Assembly: GCF_029946515.1 (NCBI RefSeq)
Contig: NZ_JARZHH010000046.1
Span: 31,948 to 95,947 of the forward strand
Direction: 5' to 3'
DNA from: Polyangium sp. 6x1
GTDB taxonomy: Bacteria > Myxococcota_A > Polyangia > Polyangiales > Polyangiaceae
DNA length: 64,000 bases
The position numbers and the translations under genes were made by a program. The notes under the pieces were generated by a model. The model was not told the DNA's origin and ran no database searches. It saw only the letters and a list, made by a program, of their open reading frames with translations. Of this stretch, positions 8,440 through 15,797 are shown one piece after another (position 1 is the stretch's first letter; every line of letters begins with the position of its first letter).

Positions 8440-9942
8440 ATGATCGAGCCGAAAAGAACCATCTACTCCACCCGGCTCCGCACCGGTGTCGACGGCCTCG
8501 ATACGATCCTTCAGGGCGGGCTCTTCCAGGGACACATCTATCTCGTCATGGGGCGGCCAGGCGCGGGCAAGACGATCCTGGGCAACCAGATCTGCTTTCA
8601 TCACGCGTCGAAAGGCGGACGAGCGCTCTACATCACGCTCCTGTCCGAGGCGCACGAAGCGCTGCTCGCCCAGATGCGCGGCATGCAGTTCTTCGATCCC
8701 ACGCTCGTCGGCACGGCCGTCGTGTACCTCAATGGCTACACGGCGCTGCGCGACGGGGGCCTCGACGCGCTGCTCAAGATGCTACGCGACGCGATCCGCG
8801 CCCAGGGCGCCACGTTGCTCGTCGTCGACGGGATGGTCATGGCCGAGCTCGCCGCGCTCCCGAACGTCACGGCCTACAAGCGATTCATCCAGGACCTGCA
8901 GGCCTGGGTCGGCCTGATGGGCGTCACCGTCGTGCTCTTGACGAGCACGGAGCCGAACCACGCGATCCGCGCCGAGCACACGATGGTCGACGGAATCGTG
9001 GAGCTGCGCAGCGTGACGGTCGGGCCGAGGTCCTTGCGGGAGCTCGCCGTGGCGAAGCTCCGCGGATCGGGCTTCCTCGAGGGTTGTCACACCTATCTCA
9101 TCTCGAGCGAGGGCCTCGTCGTGTATCCGCGGTTCGAGGCGCTCTTCGGAGCACGCCGCACGGGGAGCCAGGTCGAGCGGCGCGTGACGATCGGGATCGA
9201 GGCGCTCGACGAGCTGCTCGGCGGCGGGGTCCTCGAGGGCTCGACGACGCTGCTGCTCGGCCCCACCGGATCGGGGAAAACCGTGCTCGGGATGCATTTC
9301 CTCCACGCCGGTGTGCGCGCGGGCGAACCTGCGCTCTGCTTCGGCTTTTTCGAGAACCCGGCGGCGATCCGCGCCAAAATGGCGCGCTTCGGGATGAACA
9401 CGGAGGGCAGCCGTGGCCCCGGGCTCCTCGTCGAATGGCAGCCGTCGGCGGAGCTCCTGCTCGACGCGATCGGGCACCGGCTCCTCGACCTCGTGCGGAC
9501 GCACGGCGTGCGCCGCCTCTTCATCGACGGCCTCGCGGGGCTCCGGCGCGCGACCGCCAATCCGGATCGCGTGCCCCCATTTTTCTCGGTCCTCGTGGAG
9601 GAGCTCGGCGCGCTCGGCGTCACCACGGTCCTCACCGGGGAGACTCCGGACATCTTCAGCGGCGACATCACGGTGCCCACCGAGGCCGCCTCGGCGCTCT
9701 GCCACAACATCCTCACGCTCCGCCAGGTGCAGGTCGAGGCGCAAATCCTGAGGCTGCTCGCCCTCACGAAGACACGCGACAGCGCCCACGCGCGCGGGCT
9801 CTACGAATTCGAGGTATCGTCGGCCGGCGTCGTGATCGGCCGGCCCTTCGAGCTCACGCAGGGCGCCGCGAAGGGCGTCCCTGCGCGCGGGAAGAACGCG
9901 CCCCAGGCCCCTCGAGCACGGAAAGGAACCAAGCGCAAGTGA
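8440..9942 (+). CDS. KaiC-like double-domain RecA/RadA-family ATPase
   Basis: 500 residues with two KaiC/Rad55 domains. Walker A motifs are GRPGAGKT (38-45) and GPTGSGKT (274-281); Walker B-like strands are 'LLVVD' (126-130) and 'RLFIDGL' near 360. In cyanobacterial KaiC each domain carries a paired Glu-Glu used for ATP hydrolysis; here the equivalents are S-E-A-H-E (69-73) and F-E-N (304-306), so one acid of each pair is kept. No S/T pair like the KaiC phosphorylation site is obvious, and the tail is Lys/Arg-rich. Such proteins without KaiA/KaiB are common in non-photosynthetic bacteria and are usually next to two-component genes, as here: a receiver protein starts 22 bp downstream. A signalling ATPase rather than a clock protein is the likely role. 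Confidence 0.9.
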   Translation: MIEPKRTIYSTRLRTGVDGLDTILQGGLFQGHIYLVMGRPGAGKTILGNQICFHHASKGGRALYITLLSEAHEALLAQMRGMQFFDPTLVGTAVVYLNGYTALRDGGLDALLKMLRDAIRAQGATLLVVDGMVMAELAALPNVTAYKRFIQDLQAWVGLMGVTVVLLTSTEPNHAIRAEHTMVDGIVELRSVTVGPRSLRELAVAKLRGSGFLEGCHTYLISSEGLVVYPRFEALFGARRTGSQVERRVTIGIEALDELLGGGVLEGSTTLLLGPTGSGKTVLGMHFLHAGVRAGEPALCFGFFENPAAIRAKMARFGMNTEGSRGPGLLVEWQPSAELLLDAIGHRLLDLVRTHGVRRLFIDGLAGLRRATANPDRVPPFFSVLVEELGALGVTTVLTGETPDIFSGDITVPTEAASALCHNILTLRQVQVEAQILRLLALTKTRDSAHARGLYEFEVSSAGVVIGRPFELTQGAAKGVPARGKNAPQAPRARKGTKRK

Positions 9943-9964
9943 CGCCGGGGGGAGCCACTTCGCG

Positions 9965-10321
9965 ATGAAGACGATCCTCCTCGTCGACGACGAGCTCTCG
10001 ATCGTCGAGACGGTCGGCGAGGTCCTCGCCTGGGAGGGCTATCGCGTCGTCACGGCCGCCAACGGAAAAGAAGGGCTCGCGGCGATCGCGAGCGCGCGGC
10101 CCGATCTCGCGCTCGTCGATTTCATGATGCCCGTGATGGACGGGGTGCAGATGCTGCGCGCGCTGCGCGCCGACCCGATTTACGCGTCCCTGCCCGTCGT
10201 CCTGATCACGGCCGCGCCCATGGCATTGCCCGGGGACATCCGGGCGAGCACGCCCGTCCTGGCCAAGCCCTTCGACGTTCCAGCGCTCCTGCACGTCATT
10301 CGAAGCCAGCTCGGACCGTAG
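9965..10321 (+). CDS. CheY-like single-domain response regulator
   Basis: 118 residues, one receiver domain and nothing else. The acidic pair D8-D9, phospho-acceptor D52 ('LALVDFMMPVMDG'), T82 ('LITAAP') and K101 ('LAKPFD') are all in place, so it should be phosphorylatable. It follows the KaiC-like gene by 22 bp and is probably co-transcribed. Its last 26 bases overlap, tail to tail, the end of the histidine kinase gene on the other strand, its probable partner. With no output domain it must act by protein-protein contact. Confidence 0.93.
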   Translation: MKTILLVDDELSIVETVGEVLAWEGYRVVTAANGKEGLAAIASARPDLALVDFMMPVMDGVQMLRALRADPIYASLPVVLITAAPMALPGDIRASTPVLAKPFDVPALLHVIRSQLGP

Positions 10322-11210
10322 CGGGCCCCCGCGGCAAGGACAGGACGAACGTCGCCCCCTCGCCCGGCCGGCTCGCGACGGTCACTGTGCCGTGCATGGC
10401 CGCAGCGACCTGCTTGACGATCCAGAGGCCGAGCCCGAACCCGGCCACGTGCGTCATCGTGTGGGCGCGCTCGAAACGCTGGAAGATCCGCGCGTGATCC
10501 TCGATCGGGATCCCCAGGCCGTGGTCCTTCACGGTGATCCGGGCCGAGGTCTCGAACCCCTCGACCTCGACGTGCACGGGCTGGCCGGCGCCATATTTCA
10601 TGGCATTCGAGAGGAGGTTGTGGATCACGAGCTCGAGGAGCGGTCGATCCCATTGGCCGAAGACCTTGCCATGGCTCGAAAACGTGCACGGGCAGCGGGC
10701 CCAGGCGAGCTCGTCGCGAGCGGCGGAGAGGACGTCGGCGACGAGCGAGGAAAGATCGAACCGCTCGGGCCGGATCTCGATTCGACCGGCATGAAGGCGC
10801 GAGGCGTCGAGGAGCGCGCGCACGAGCCTGGTCATGCGATTCGAGCTGCGTTTCGCCTTCTCCAGGTGGCTCAGCACCCAGGCCTGCGGGACCTCGTCGG
10901 CGGCCCCGCGGATCCGCGCATGCAAGAGCTCGAGGCAGATGTGCAGGGCCTGCAGCGGGGTGCGGAGCTCGTGCGAGACGGTGTTCAGCACGCTCTCGAG
11001 GCGCTGCTCGGCCTGAAGCGCGTCCGCCCGCGCAGCTTCGAGCTCACACGCGAGGCGGGCGCGCTCCTCTTCGAGCGCCCTCCGCTCGGCGCGCAAGCGC
11101 ATGATTTCGTCGGATGCGGACGTCTCCGCGGAGGGCTCTTCTTCTTCTCGAGGTGTGTCGTTCGGGACGAGGGGCGACGACGCGAGCGCGGCGGGTGGAG
11201 ACGGAATCAT
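10296..11210 (-). CDS. Soluble sensor histidine kinase
   Basis: 304 residues. After a proline-rich start there is a coiled coil (about 33-75), then a HisKA dimerisation domain with phospho-accepting H80 in 'VSHELRTPL', and a HATPase domain with N box 'NLLSNAMKYG' (N202), G1 'DHGLGIP' and G2 'GFGLGLWIVK'. No transmembrane helix and no PAS or GAF sensor domain exist, so it probably receives its signal through the coiled coil or a partner such as the nearby KaiC-like ATPase. The 3' end overlaps the receiver gene by 26 bp in antisense. The gene is divergent from the Coq4-like gene across a region that holds a long inverted repeat. Confidence 0.92.
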   Translation of the reverse strand: MIPSPPAALASSPLVPNDTPREEEEPSAETSASDEIMRLRAERRALEEERARLACELEAARADALQAEQRLESVLNTVSHELRTPLQALHICLELLHARIRGAADEVPQAWVLSHLEKAKRSSNRMTRLVRALLDASRLHAGRIEIRPERFDLSSLVADVLSAARDELAWARCPCTFSSHGKVFGQWDRPLLELVIHNLLSNAMKYGAGQPVHVEVEGFETSARITVKDHGLGIPIEDHARIFQRFERAHTMTHVAGFGLGLWIVKQVAAAMHGTVTVASRPGEGATFVLSLPRGPATVRAGFE

Positions 11211-11268
11211 GCGTGGGTGAACCAGCGATATCCCGGAGCCCCTGGCGCATCAAACCCGCCCTGAGTCA

Positions 11269-11305
11269 GTGCATGGATGAATTTCGCGTACGGAATTTCA
11301 TGCAC
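11269..11305. promoter_or_regulatory. Operator-like inverted repeat between divergent genes
   Basis: Arms GTGCATG (11269-11275) and CATGCAC (11299-11305) enclose further inverted AATT elements, giving a 37-bp interrupted palindrome centred between the histidine kinase gene and the Coq4-like gene. The position fits a regulator binding site; the regulator is not known. Confidence 0.35.
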
Positions 11306-11366
11306 GCGGGTGTGCGAACAAAAAACCGATGTATCCCTGAAAGAAACATCGAAGAGGGAGACTCTC

Positions 11367-12050
11367 ATGGTGAGCTTGAAGCAAGTCGGTGAGGTCTGGC
11401 GGGCGTGGCTCGGAGGCGCGAGCCTGGGAGATGTCGCGGTGATGAAGTTCGACATGCTCGGGGGCTCGCCGCCCGAGATCAACGCGCGGCTGCAAGCGCA
11501 GGGACGCGCCGCCCTGGAGGTCGACCTGGACGCATTGCGGGCGCTGCCGGACGGCACGGTGGGCCGCGAGTACGCGAGGCTCCTCGATCGGAACGGCCTG
11601 CGCCCGCTCACGATGAGCCCCACGATCAAGCAGCGGTTCGCCAAGAACCCCTACGCACTCCGGTACACGACGACGCACGATCTCTTCCACCTGCTCACCG
11701 GCTTCCCCACGACACCAGCGGGCGAAATCGGGCTCTACGCGTTCATGATCGCGCAGGGGTTCGGCGACCAGAGCCTCGCCCGGCTCTGGGGAGGCGCAGC
11801 GGTGAACGTGCTGCTCATGCCGCTCCACGCGCGAGGAATCCTGCACAACGTGCGCGTCGGTCTTTCGATGGGGAAGAAGGCAAAGATCCTGATCGAAGCG
11901 CCATTCGAGGAGATGCTCGCCGAGCCGATCGAGGGAGTCCGGCAGCGCCTCGGTCTGCCCGATCCCGCGAGCGCAGGCATTGCACCGGGAAAAAGGAGCC
12001 TGCTCGCCGATTGGTTGATACCAAAGGACCAGGTCGCCTCGATGAGCTGA
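11367..12050 (+). CDS. Coq4-like protein
   Basis: 227 residues from the ATG at 11367, chosen because GAGGGAG lies 6-7 bases upstream; the frame is open back to 11277. Residues 104-120 read H-D-L-F-H then eleven residues then E, exactly the H-D-x2-H-x11-E metal-binding signature of the COQ4 family, which in eukaryotes and proteobacteria acts in coenzyme Q biosynthesis. The segment 'AGEIGLYAFMIAQGF' after the signature is also typical. Myxobacteria are generally known to use menaquinone, so the substrate here may differ. There is no quinone gene nearby. A copy of the palindromic repeat starts 22 bp after the stop. Confidence 0.85.
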   Translation: MVSLKQVGEVWRAWLGGASLGDVAVMKFDMLGGSPPEINARLQAQGRAALEVDLDALRALPDGTVGREYARLLDRNGLRPLTMSPTIKQRFAKNPYALRYTTTHDLFHLLTGFPTTPAGEIGLYAFMIAQGFGDQSLARLWGGAAVNVLLMPLHARGILHNVRVGLSMGKKAKILIEAPFEEMLAEPIEGVRQRLGLPDPASAGIAPGKRSLLADWLIPKDQVASMS

Positions 12051-12072
12051 GGCGTGGGCTAGCTCGAAGCCG

Positions 12073-12388
12073 CTTCGCTGGGGCTTTGCCCCAGGCCCCA
12101 CGGGGGCTATCCGCCCCTCGACCCGGACCAGCGCAAGCGCTGGACTCGTGGTCGATGAACTGCGCGATGCGCAGTTCATCGAACGGGCCAGGTCAAGACC
12201 AGCAGCCCCGCGCCGACGGTTCGACCGGCAACGCCCGTTGCAGCGTGAGAGGACCTCCACGGTCTTGCCACCGGCCTGTGGGAAGAACTGCGCATTGCGC
12301 AGTTCTTCCCCAAAGGGTCCAGGGCTGGCCCTGGTTCGGGTCGAGGGGCGAACAGCCCCCGCGGGGCCCGGGGCAGCGCCCCGGCGCG
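12073..12388. repeat. Palindromic hairpin-rich repeat, copy A
   Basis: Copy A of a repeat also present at 34651-34960 and 63796-64000. The left and right halves are inverted copies of each other. Left half: hairpins CTGGGGC-TTT-GCCCCAG, CCAGCGC-AA-GCGCTGG, and a perfect 12-bp stem with arms GATGAACTGCGC. Right half in mirrored order: a 13-bp stem with arms GGAAGAACTGCGC, then CCAGGGC-TG-GCCCTGG, then CCGGGGC-AGC-GCCCCGG. It begins 22 bp after a stop codon and has no transposase or conserved reading frame. It may be a non-autonomous mobile element or a transcription-end structure. Confidence 0.85.
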
Positions 12389-12500
12389 ACGCCCCCCGAT
12401 GAACCCCATGCCCAGCCCAAGGCGCGCGGGGGCGAGCGCGTCTCACGCGGAGGCCACGGTCTGGCGCTGTCGCCGCGTGGGCAGGATGGAGGAGCGGCAC

Positions 12501-13994
12501 ATGCAGAGGGATGCATCGAAGTTGCGCGCCATGGGCGAGAGACGTGGTCTGACGATCGGAGTGGCGTTGCTCGCGGCGCTCGCGCTCACGGGGTGCGGTG
12601 CGGGCGTTGCCACGGCCCCTGCGACTCCCGGTATGAATCCCATCGCCTCGCAAGCTTCGAACGAACCGGCCTCCCCTGCGGCGACCCTGCGGTTTCGGGA
12701 CGGCCTGCTCGCGCTTGCCCGGCAGGATGCCACGCAGAAGCACGACGAGGCGAGCTGCAGGGCCGCGGCTACGCACTTCATGGCTGTCGCGGACGGCCGT
12801 GAAGGTGCCTCGATCCGGGCGCGCGCCCATTACAATGCGGGCGTGGCCTATCAGCGATGCGAGCTCGCTCGCGAGGCGCGGGAGCAATTCACGAAGGCGC
12901 TCGCGGCGGAGCCCACGTTCCACCGGGCGCGGGCTGAGCTTGCGCTGCTAGATTTTGCGGCGTCGGGCGGGAAGAACTTCGACGCGGCGATTGCCGAGTT
13001 GACGCGGGCTGCTGTGGTCGACGCTCAGTTCAAGGACGCGACCTCGCTCGTGCACCTTGGCGTGCTGCACCTGAAACGCGGGCGCGAGACGCCTGACGCG
13101 GACGGGCTCACGGATTCGCAGCGCGCGAAGAAATATGCGCAGAGTGCCCTCGCCGTGGATGATCGCGCCTTGCCCGCGTACAACCTCCTCGCGCTGATTC
13201 ACCTTGGGACGGCGCAGCGAAAAGCCGAGGCGCCCCGGGCGCGCGGATCGCTCGACAAGAAGAGGCTCGACACGCAGGTGCTCGAGCTCGCGGCGCTCGT
13301 TTGCTCGCAGGCGATCCGGAAGGATCCACGATATGCACCGATTCACAACACGGCTGGCATGATCCAGGTCGAGCTCGGGGATTTCACGGCGGCCGCGCGC
13401 TCGTTCGACGAGGCGCGCAGGATCGATCCGGCGTTCTTCGAGGCGCACATGAATTTCGCCGCCGTGAACTTGCGCTTCCGAGGGTTTGCGCCGGCGGAGG
13501 TCGCGTACCGCGCCGCGCTCGCCCTCCAGCCGAACGATTACGACGCGCGCATCGGGCTGGCGCACGCGCTCCGTGGTCAGATTGACGATAGGAACATGAC
13601 GCAGAAGGTCGCGGAGGTGCAGCGCGAGCTCACGAAGGCGAAGCAAAGCGCGCCCGAGCGGCCGGAGGCCTATTACAATGAGGGGATCTTGACGCAGGAG
13701 TACGCGGCGATCGCGGGCGGGCAGCAACCCGAGCACGCGTCACGCAAGGCCAAGGAGCTCTTCGGCGTCTTCCTCCAGAAGGCCGGGGCCGATCCCACCT
13801 ACGCCGACGCTGCGCGGCGCGCGCGCGAACGAATCGAGGAGATCGAGCAGATCGAGGGATTCATGGGGCACGCCGAGCCCATGACGGAGGCCCAGCGGAA
13901 GGCAGAGGAGGCCGAGCGGAAGAATCGAATGGCCGAGGAGGAGGCGCGCGCCGGTGAGGACGAGCAAGCTCCGAAGCCGGCGACGAACCCCTGA
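12501..13994 (+). CDS. TPR-repeat lipoprotein
   Basis: 497 residues from the ATG at 12501, chosen because GGAGGAG lies six bases upstream; in-frame ATGs at 12399 and 12486 are less likely. The signal 'GVALLAALALTGC' gives lipidated Cys32, with glycine next. From about residue 90 to 430 the protein is made of tetratricopeptide repeats ('ARAHYNAGVAYQRCELAREAREQFTKAL', 'FEAHMNFAAVNLRFRGFAPAEVAYRAALAL' style; key pattern A-x-Y-N-x-G). The end is a charged helix rich in Glu, Arg and Lys. It resembles the TPR lipoproteins of the myxobacterial gliding and Glt machinery such as GltE/AglT, but no other gliding gene is adjacent, so that role is only a possibility. Confidence 0.85.
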   Translation: MQRDASKLRAMGERRGLTIGVALLAALALTGCGAGVATAPATPGMNPIASQASNEPASPAATLRFRDGLLALARQDATQKHDEASCRAAATHFMAVADGREGASIRARAHYNAGVAYQRCELAREAREQFTKALAAEPTFHRARAELALLDFAASGGKNFDAAIAELTRAAVVDAQFKDATSLVHLGVLHLKRGRETPDADGLTDSQRAKKYAQSALAVDDRALPAYNLLALIHLGTAQRKAEAPRARGSLDKKRLDTQVLELAALVCSQAIRKDPRYAPIHNTAGMIQVELGDFTAAARSFDEARRIDPAFFEAHMNFAAVNLRFRGFAPAEVAYRAALALQPNDYDARIGLAHALRGQIDDRNMTQKVAEVQRELTKAKQSAPERPEAYYNEGILTQEYAAIAGGQQPEHASRKAKELFGVFLQKAGADPTYADAARRARERIEEIEQIEGFMGHAEPMTEAQRKAEEAERKNRMAEEEARAGEDEQAPKPATNP

Positions 13995-13997
13995 GGA

Positions 13998-14681
13998 TCA
14001 GCCGGCACGCCAAAGTACGCGGTCGTAAAGGGGCTCCTCCTCGACGTCCATCCATTCGATGTCGTGCACCACGGCGTGCGCGAGGATGCAGAGCCCGAGC
14101 AGCGGCAATCCGTCATCTTCCTCGTCCTGCTCGTGGAAATACATGACGAACCCCGTCCCGTCCTCGCGGGCCGGCTCGTCCTCCTCCGGATCGAAGGCGA
14201 TCATCGCCTCGACGTCGAAGGTTTGGATTTCCTCCACGCGAAGCGCGCCCTCCTCGGGCAGACGCTCGTTCAAGAACGCCAGCATGGCTTCCCAGTCGTC
14301 CTGCATGAGCCGGTAGACGACGTTCGCGTGGACCTCGATCTCGACGGGCGAGCGCGCCTCGAAATGGGAACGGAGCAGGCCCACGTGGCGCTTCGTTTCG
14401 GTCGCGAAGAGCCTCTCCAGGAGCTCGTCGGGATCCGCGTCGATGCTGTCCGCCTCGTAAAATCCGCGGTCCGGATCCTCGTCGAGCCCGAGCAGACGCT
14501 CGAGGCGCTCGAGGTACACCGTCTCGCTCCCGCCGTCCTGGAAGGTGATCTCGTACCGATCGACGACGAAAAAGAGCGTGCCCGCCCGCGAGACCTTCGC
14601 GAGGAGCTCGGGCGGGCGTGACGGCCCCACGGAGCGCCGCGCGAACGCAAAATCCTCCGGCCCGGTGAGCTGTACGGCCAT
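13998..14681 (-). CDS. Acidic hypothetical protein
   Basis: 227 residues, strongly acidic, with runs such as 'DPEEDEPARED' and 'HEQDEEDDG'. No signal peptide or membrane segment. The N-terminal half contains 'GTLFFVVDRYEITFQDGG' and the middle 'EIEVHANVVYRLMQDDWEAML', which suggests a mixed alpha/beta cytoplasmic protein. It ends three bases from the stop of the convergent TPR lipoprotein gene. I do not recognise a family; the even codon pattern and exact ATG support a real gene. Confidence 0.65.
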   Translation of the reverse strand: MAVQLTGPEDFAFARRSVGPSRPPELLAKVSRAGTLFFVVDRYEITFQDGGSETVYLERLERLLGLDEDPDRGFYEADSIDADPDELLERLFATETKRHVGLLRSHFEARSPVEIEVHANVVYRLMQDDWEAMLAFLNERLPEEGALRVEEIQTFDVEAMIAFDPEEDEPAREDGTGFVMYFHEQDEEDDGLPLLGLCILAHAVVHDIEWMDVEEEPLYDRVLWRAG

Positions 14682-14842
14682 GCAGAAGCCCTCCCGCGCG
14701 AAGAGGAGCCGAGGGCGTCCCCGCTGTCAAGCGCGGGGCTTTTTCGGCCGGGTCGATACGAACGGGTCGCCGTTCTTGACGCAGACCGGGATCCAGCGGA
14801 TGCTCCAGAGGCCGCGCACCACGAGCCAAAGCAAAGGCACCG

Positions 14843-15064
14843 ATGAGCACGACCATTCGCCCCGTTCGCAGCGAAAACCCCGGTGGGGGCTCGGAGCTCT
14901 CCGTGGAGGAGCAAAAAGAGCGGCTGCGCGGCGAAAACAGGGTCTGGCACATCGGACGCACGGGCCGCGACGACAATGATCCGATGGCCGGCTTGAACGG
15001 CAGTCAGGTCGATCTGACGCGCGTGCTGCGCGGTCGCCGCCTTCGCTCCGGCCGTCAGCGATAA
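14843..15064 (+). CDS. Small hypothetical protein, 73 residues
   Basis: A short protein 'MSTTIRPVRSENPGGG...' with a polar, charged composition, a Trp at 45 ('RVWHIGRTGRDDND') and an Arg-rich end. Its last ten bases overlap the end of the membrane protein gene on the other strand. AAAGG eight bases before the ATG is a weak ribosome site. No family recognised. The composition is not that of an antisense shadow, but the gene could be spurious. Confidence 0.4.
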   Translation: MSTTIRPVRSENPGGGSELSVEEQKERLRGENRVWHIGRTGRDDNDPMAGLNGSQVDLTRVLRGRRLRSGRQR

Positions 15065-15753
15065 CCCCCCTCCTGCGCCGCCGCTGCGGCCTCCGTCAGG
15101 CGCAGCGCGAGGACCTCGGCGTCGAGGCCGGCCTCGTGCTCGGTCAGGATGAACGTCTCCCCTTCCCGCGTCGTCGCGACCCACGGGAGCTCGTCGCCGC
15201 CCACGATGTCGTCGCGGCTTTTCACGAGCACGAACACGCCACGACCATCGAGGTCCCGCGCGAGCGCCACGCCACGCAGGATCGACGTGGGAATGCCGAT
15301 CTCGCGACCGCGGACCCGCAGCGAGACGAAATCGGCGCTGATGGTTTCCAGGCGAATGGCCTGTCCGTAGCGGATGTCCGCGAGGACGCCCTTGTCGTGC
15401 ACGAATCCCGTCGTCGCGCCGGCCGCGCCGATGCCGAAGAGGATGCCCCCGAGGACGACGAGCTCCGAGCCGAGCGCGCCCTCTGCGATGGCCCAGGCAC
15501 AGGCCACGAGGACCAGCAAGAATGCAAAGACGCGAATGCCCGCGCCGAGCCGGATCCGACGCACCGTGCCGGTCTCCTCGATCGAAAGGCCCAGCATGAC
15601 GAGCGCGAGGCCCGCGAGGGGCAGGCCGGGCGGCGATACCAGGAACGACCAGAACCCGCCCCGAACCGCGGCAAACGCCGTGGTCGCGAGCCCGAAGCAC
15701 GAAAACGCGTACGAGAGGGCCCGCCCCTGGGAGATGAGGAAAAATCGACGCAC
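15055..15753 (-). CDS. Membrane protein with four helices and a soluble C-terminal domain
   Basis: About 232 residues if the GTG at 15753 is used (a TTG at 15777 would add eight). Hydrophobic helices are seen at 'YAFSCFGLATTAFAAV', 'GLPLAGLALVMLGLSI', 'VFAFLLVLVACAWAI' and 'ELVVLGGILFGIGAAG'. The rest, beginning 'DIRYGQAIRLETISADFVSLRV', looks like a small beta domain of PH or SHOCT-like size facing the cytoplasm. It lies just upstream of, and on the same strand as, the end of the DUF2339 fusion gene, so the two may be co-transcribed. No named family. Confidence 0.65.
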   Translation of the reverse strand: MRRFFLISQGRALSYAFSCFGLATTAFAAVRGGFWSFLVSPPGLPLAGLALVMLGLSIEETGTVRRIRLGAGIRVFAFLLVLVACAWAIAEGALGSELVVLGGILFGIGAAGATTGFVHDKGVLADIRYGQAIRLETISADFVSLRVRGREIGIPTSILRGVALARDLDGRGVFVLVKSRDDIVGGDELPWVATTREGETFILTEHEAGLDAEVLALRLTEAAAAAQEGGYR

Positions 15754-15797
15754 GGCGGCGCGAAGGTACCACGGCAAAGGCGCGCCGCGCGCCGGAA

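Noticed and set aside
11405..12802. A 465-codon frame through the Coq4-like gene and repeat copy A.
   Set aside because: Arg/Pro-rich shadow of the real gene; the part over the repeat is not conserved as protein and the repeat's other copies are in different frames.
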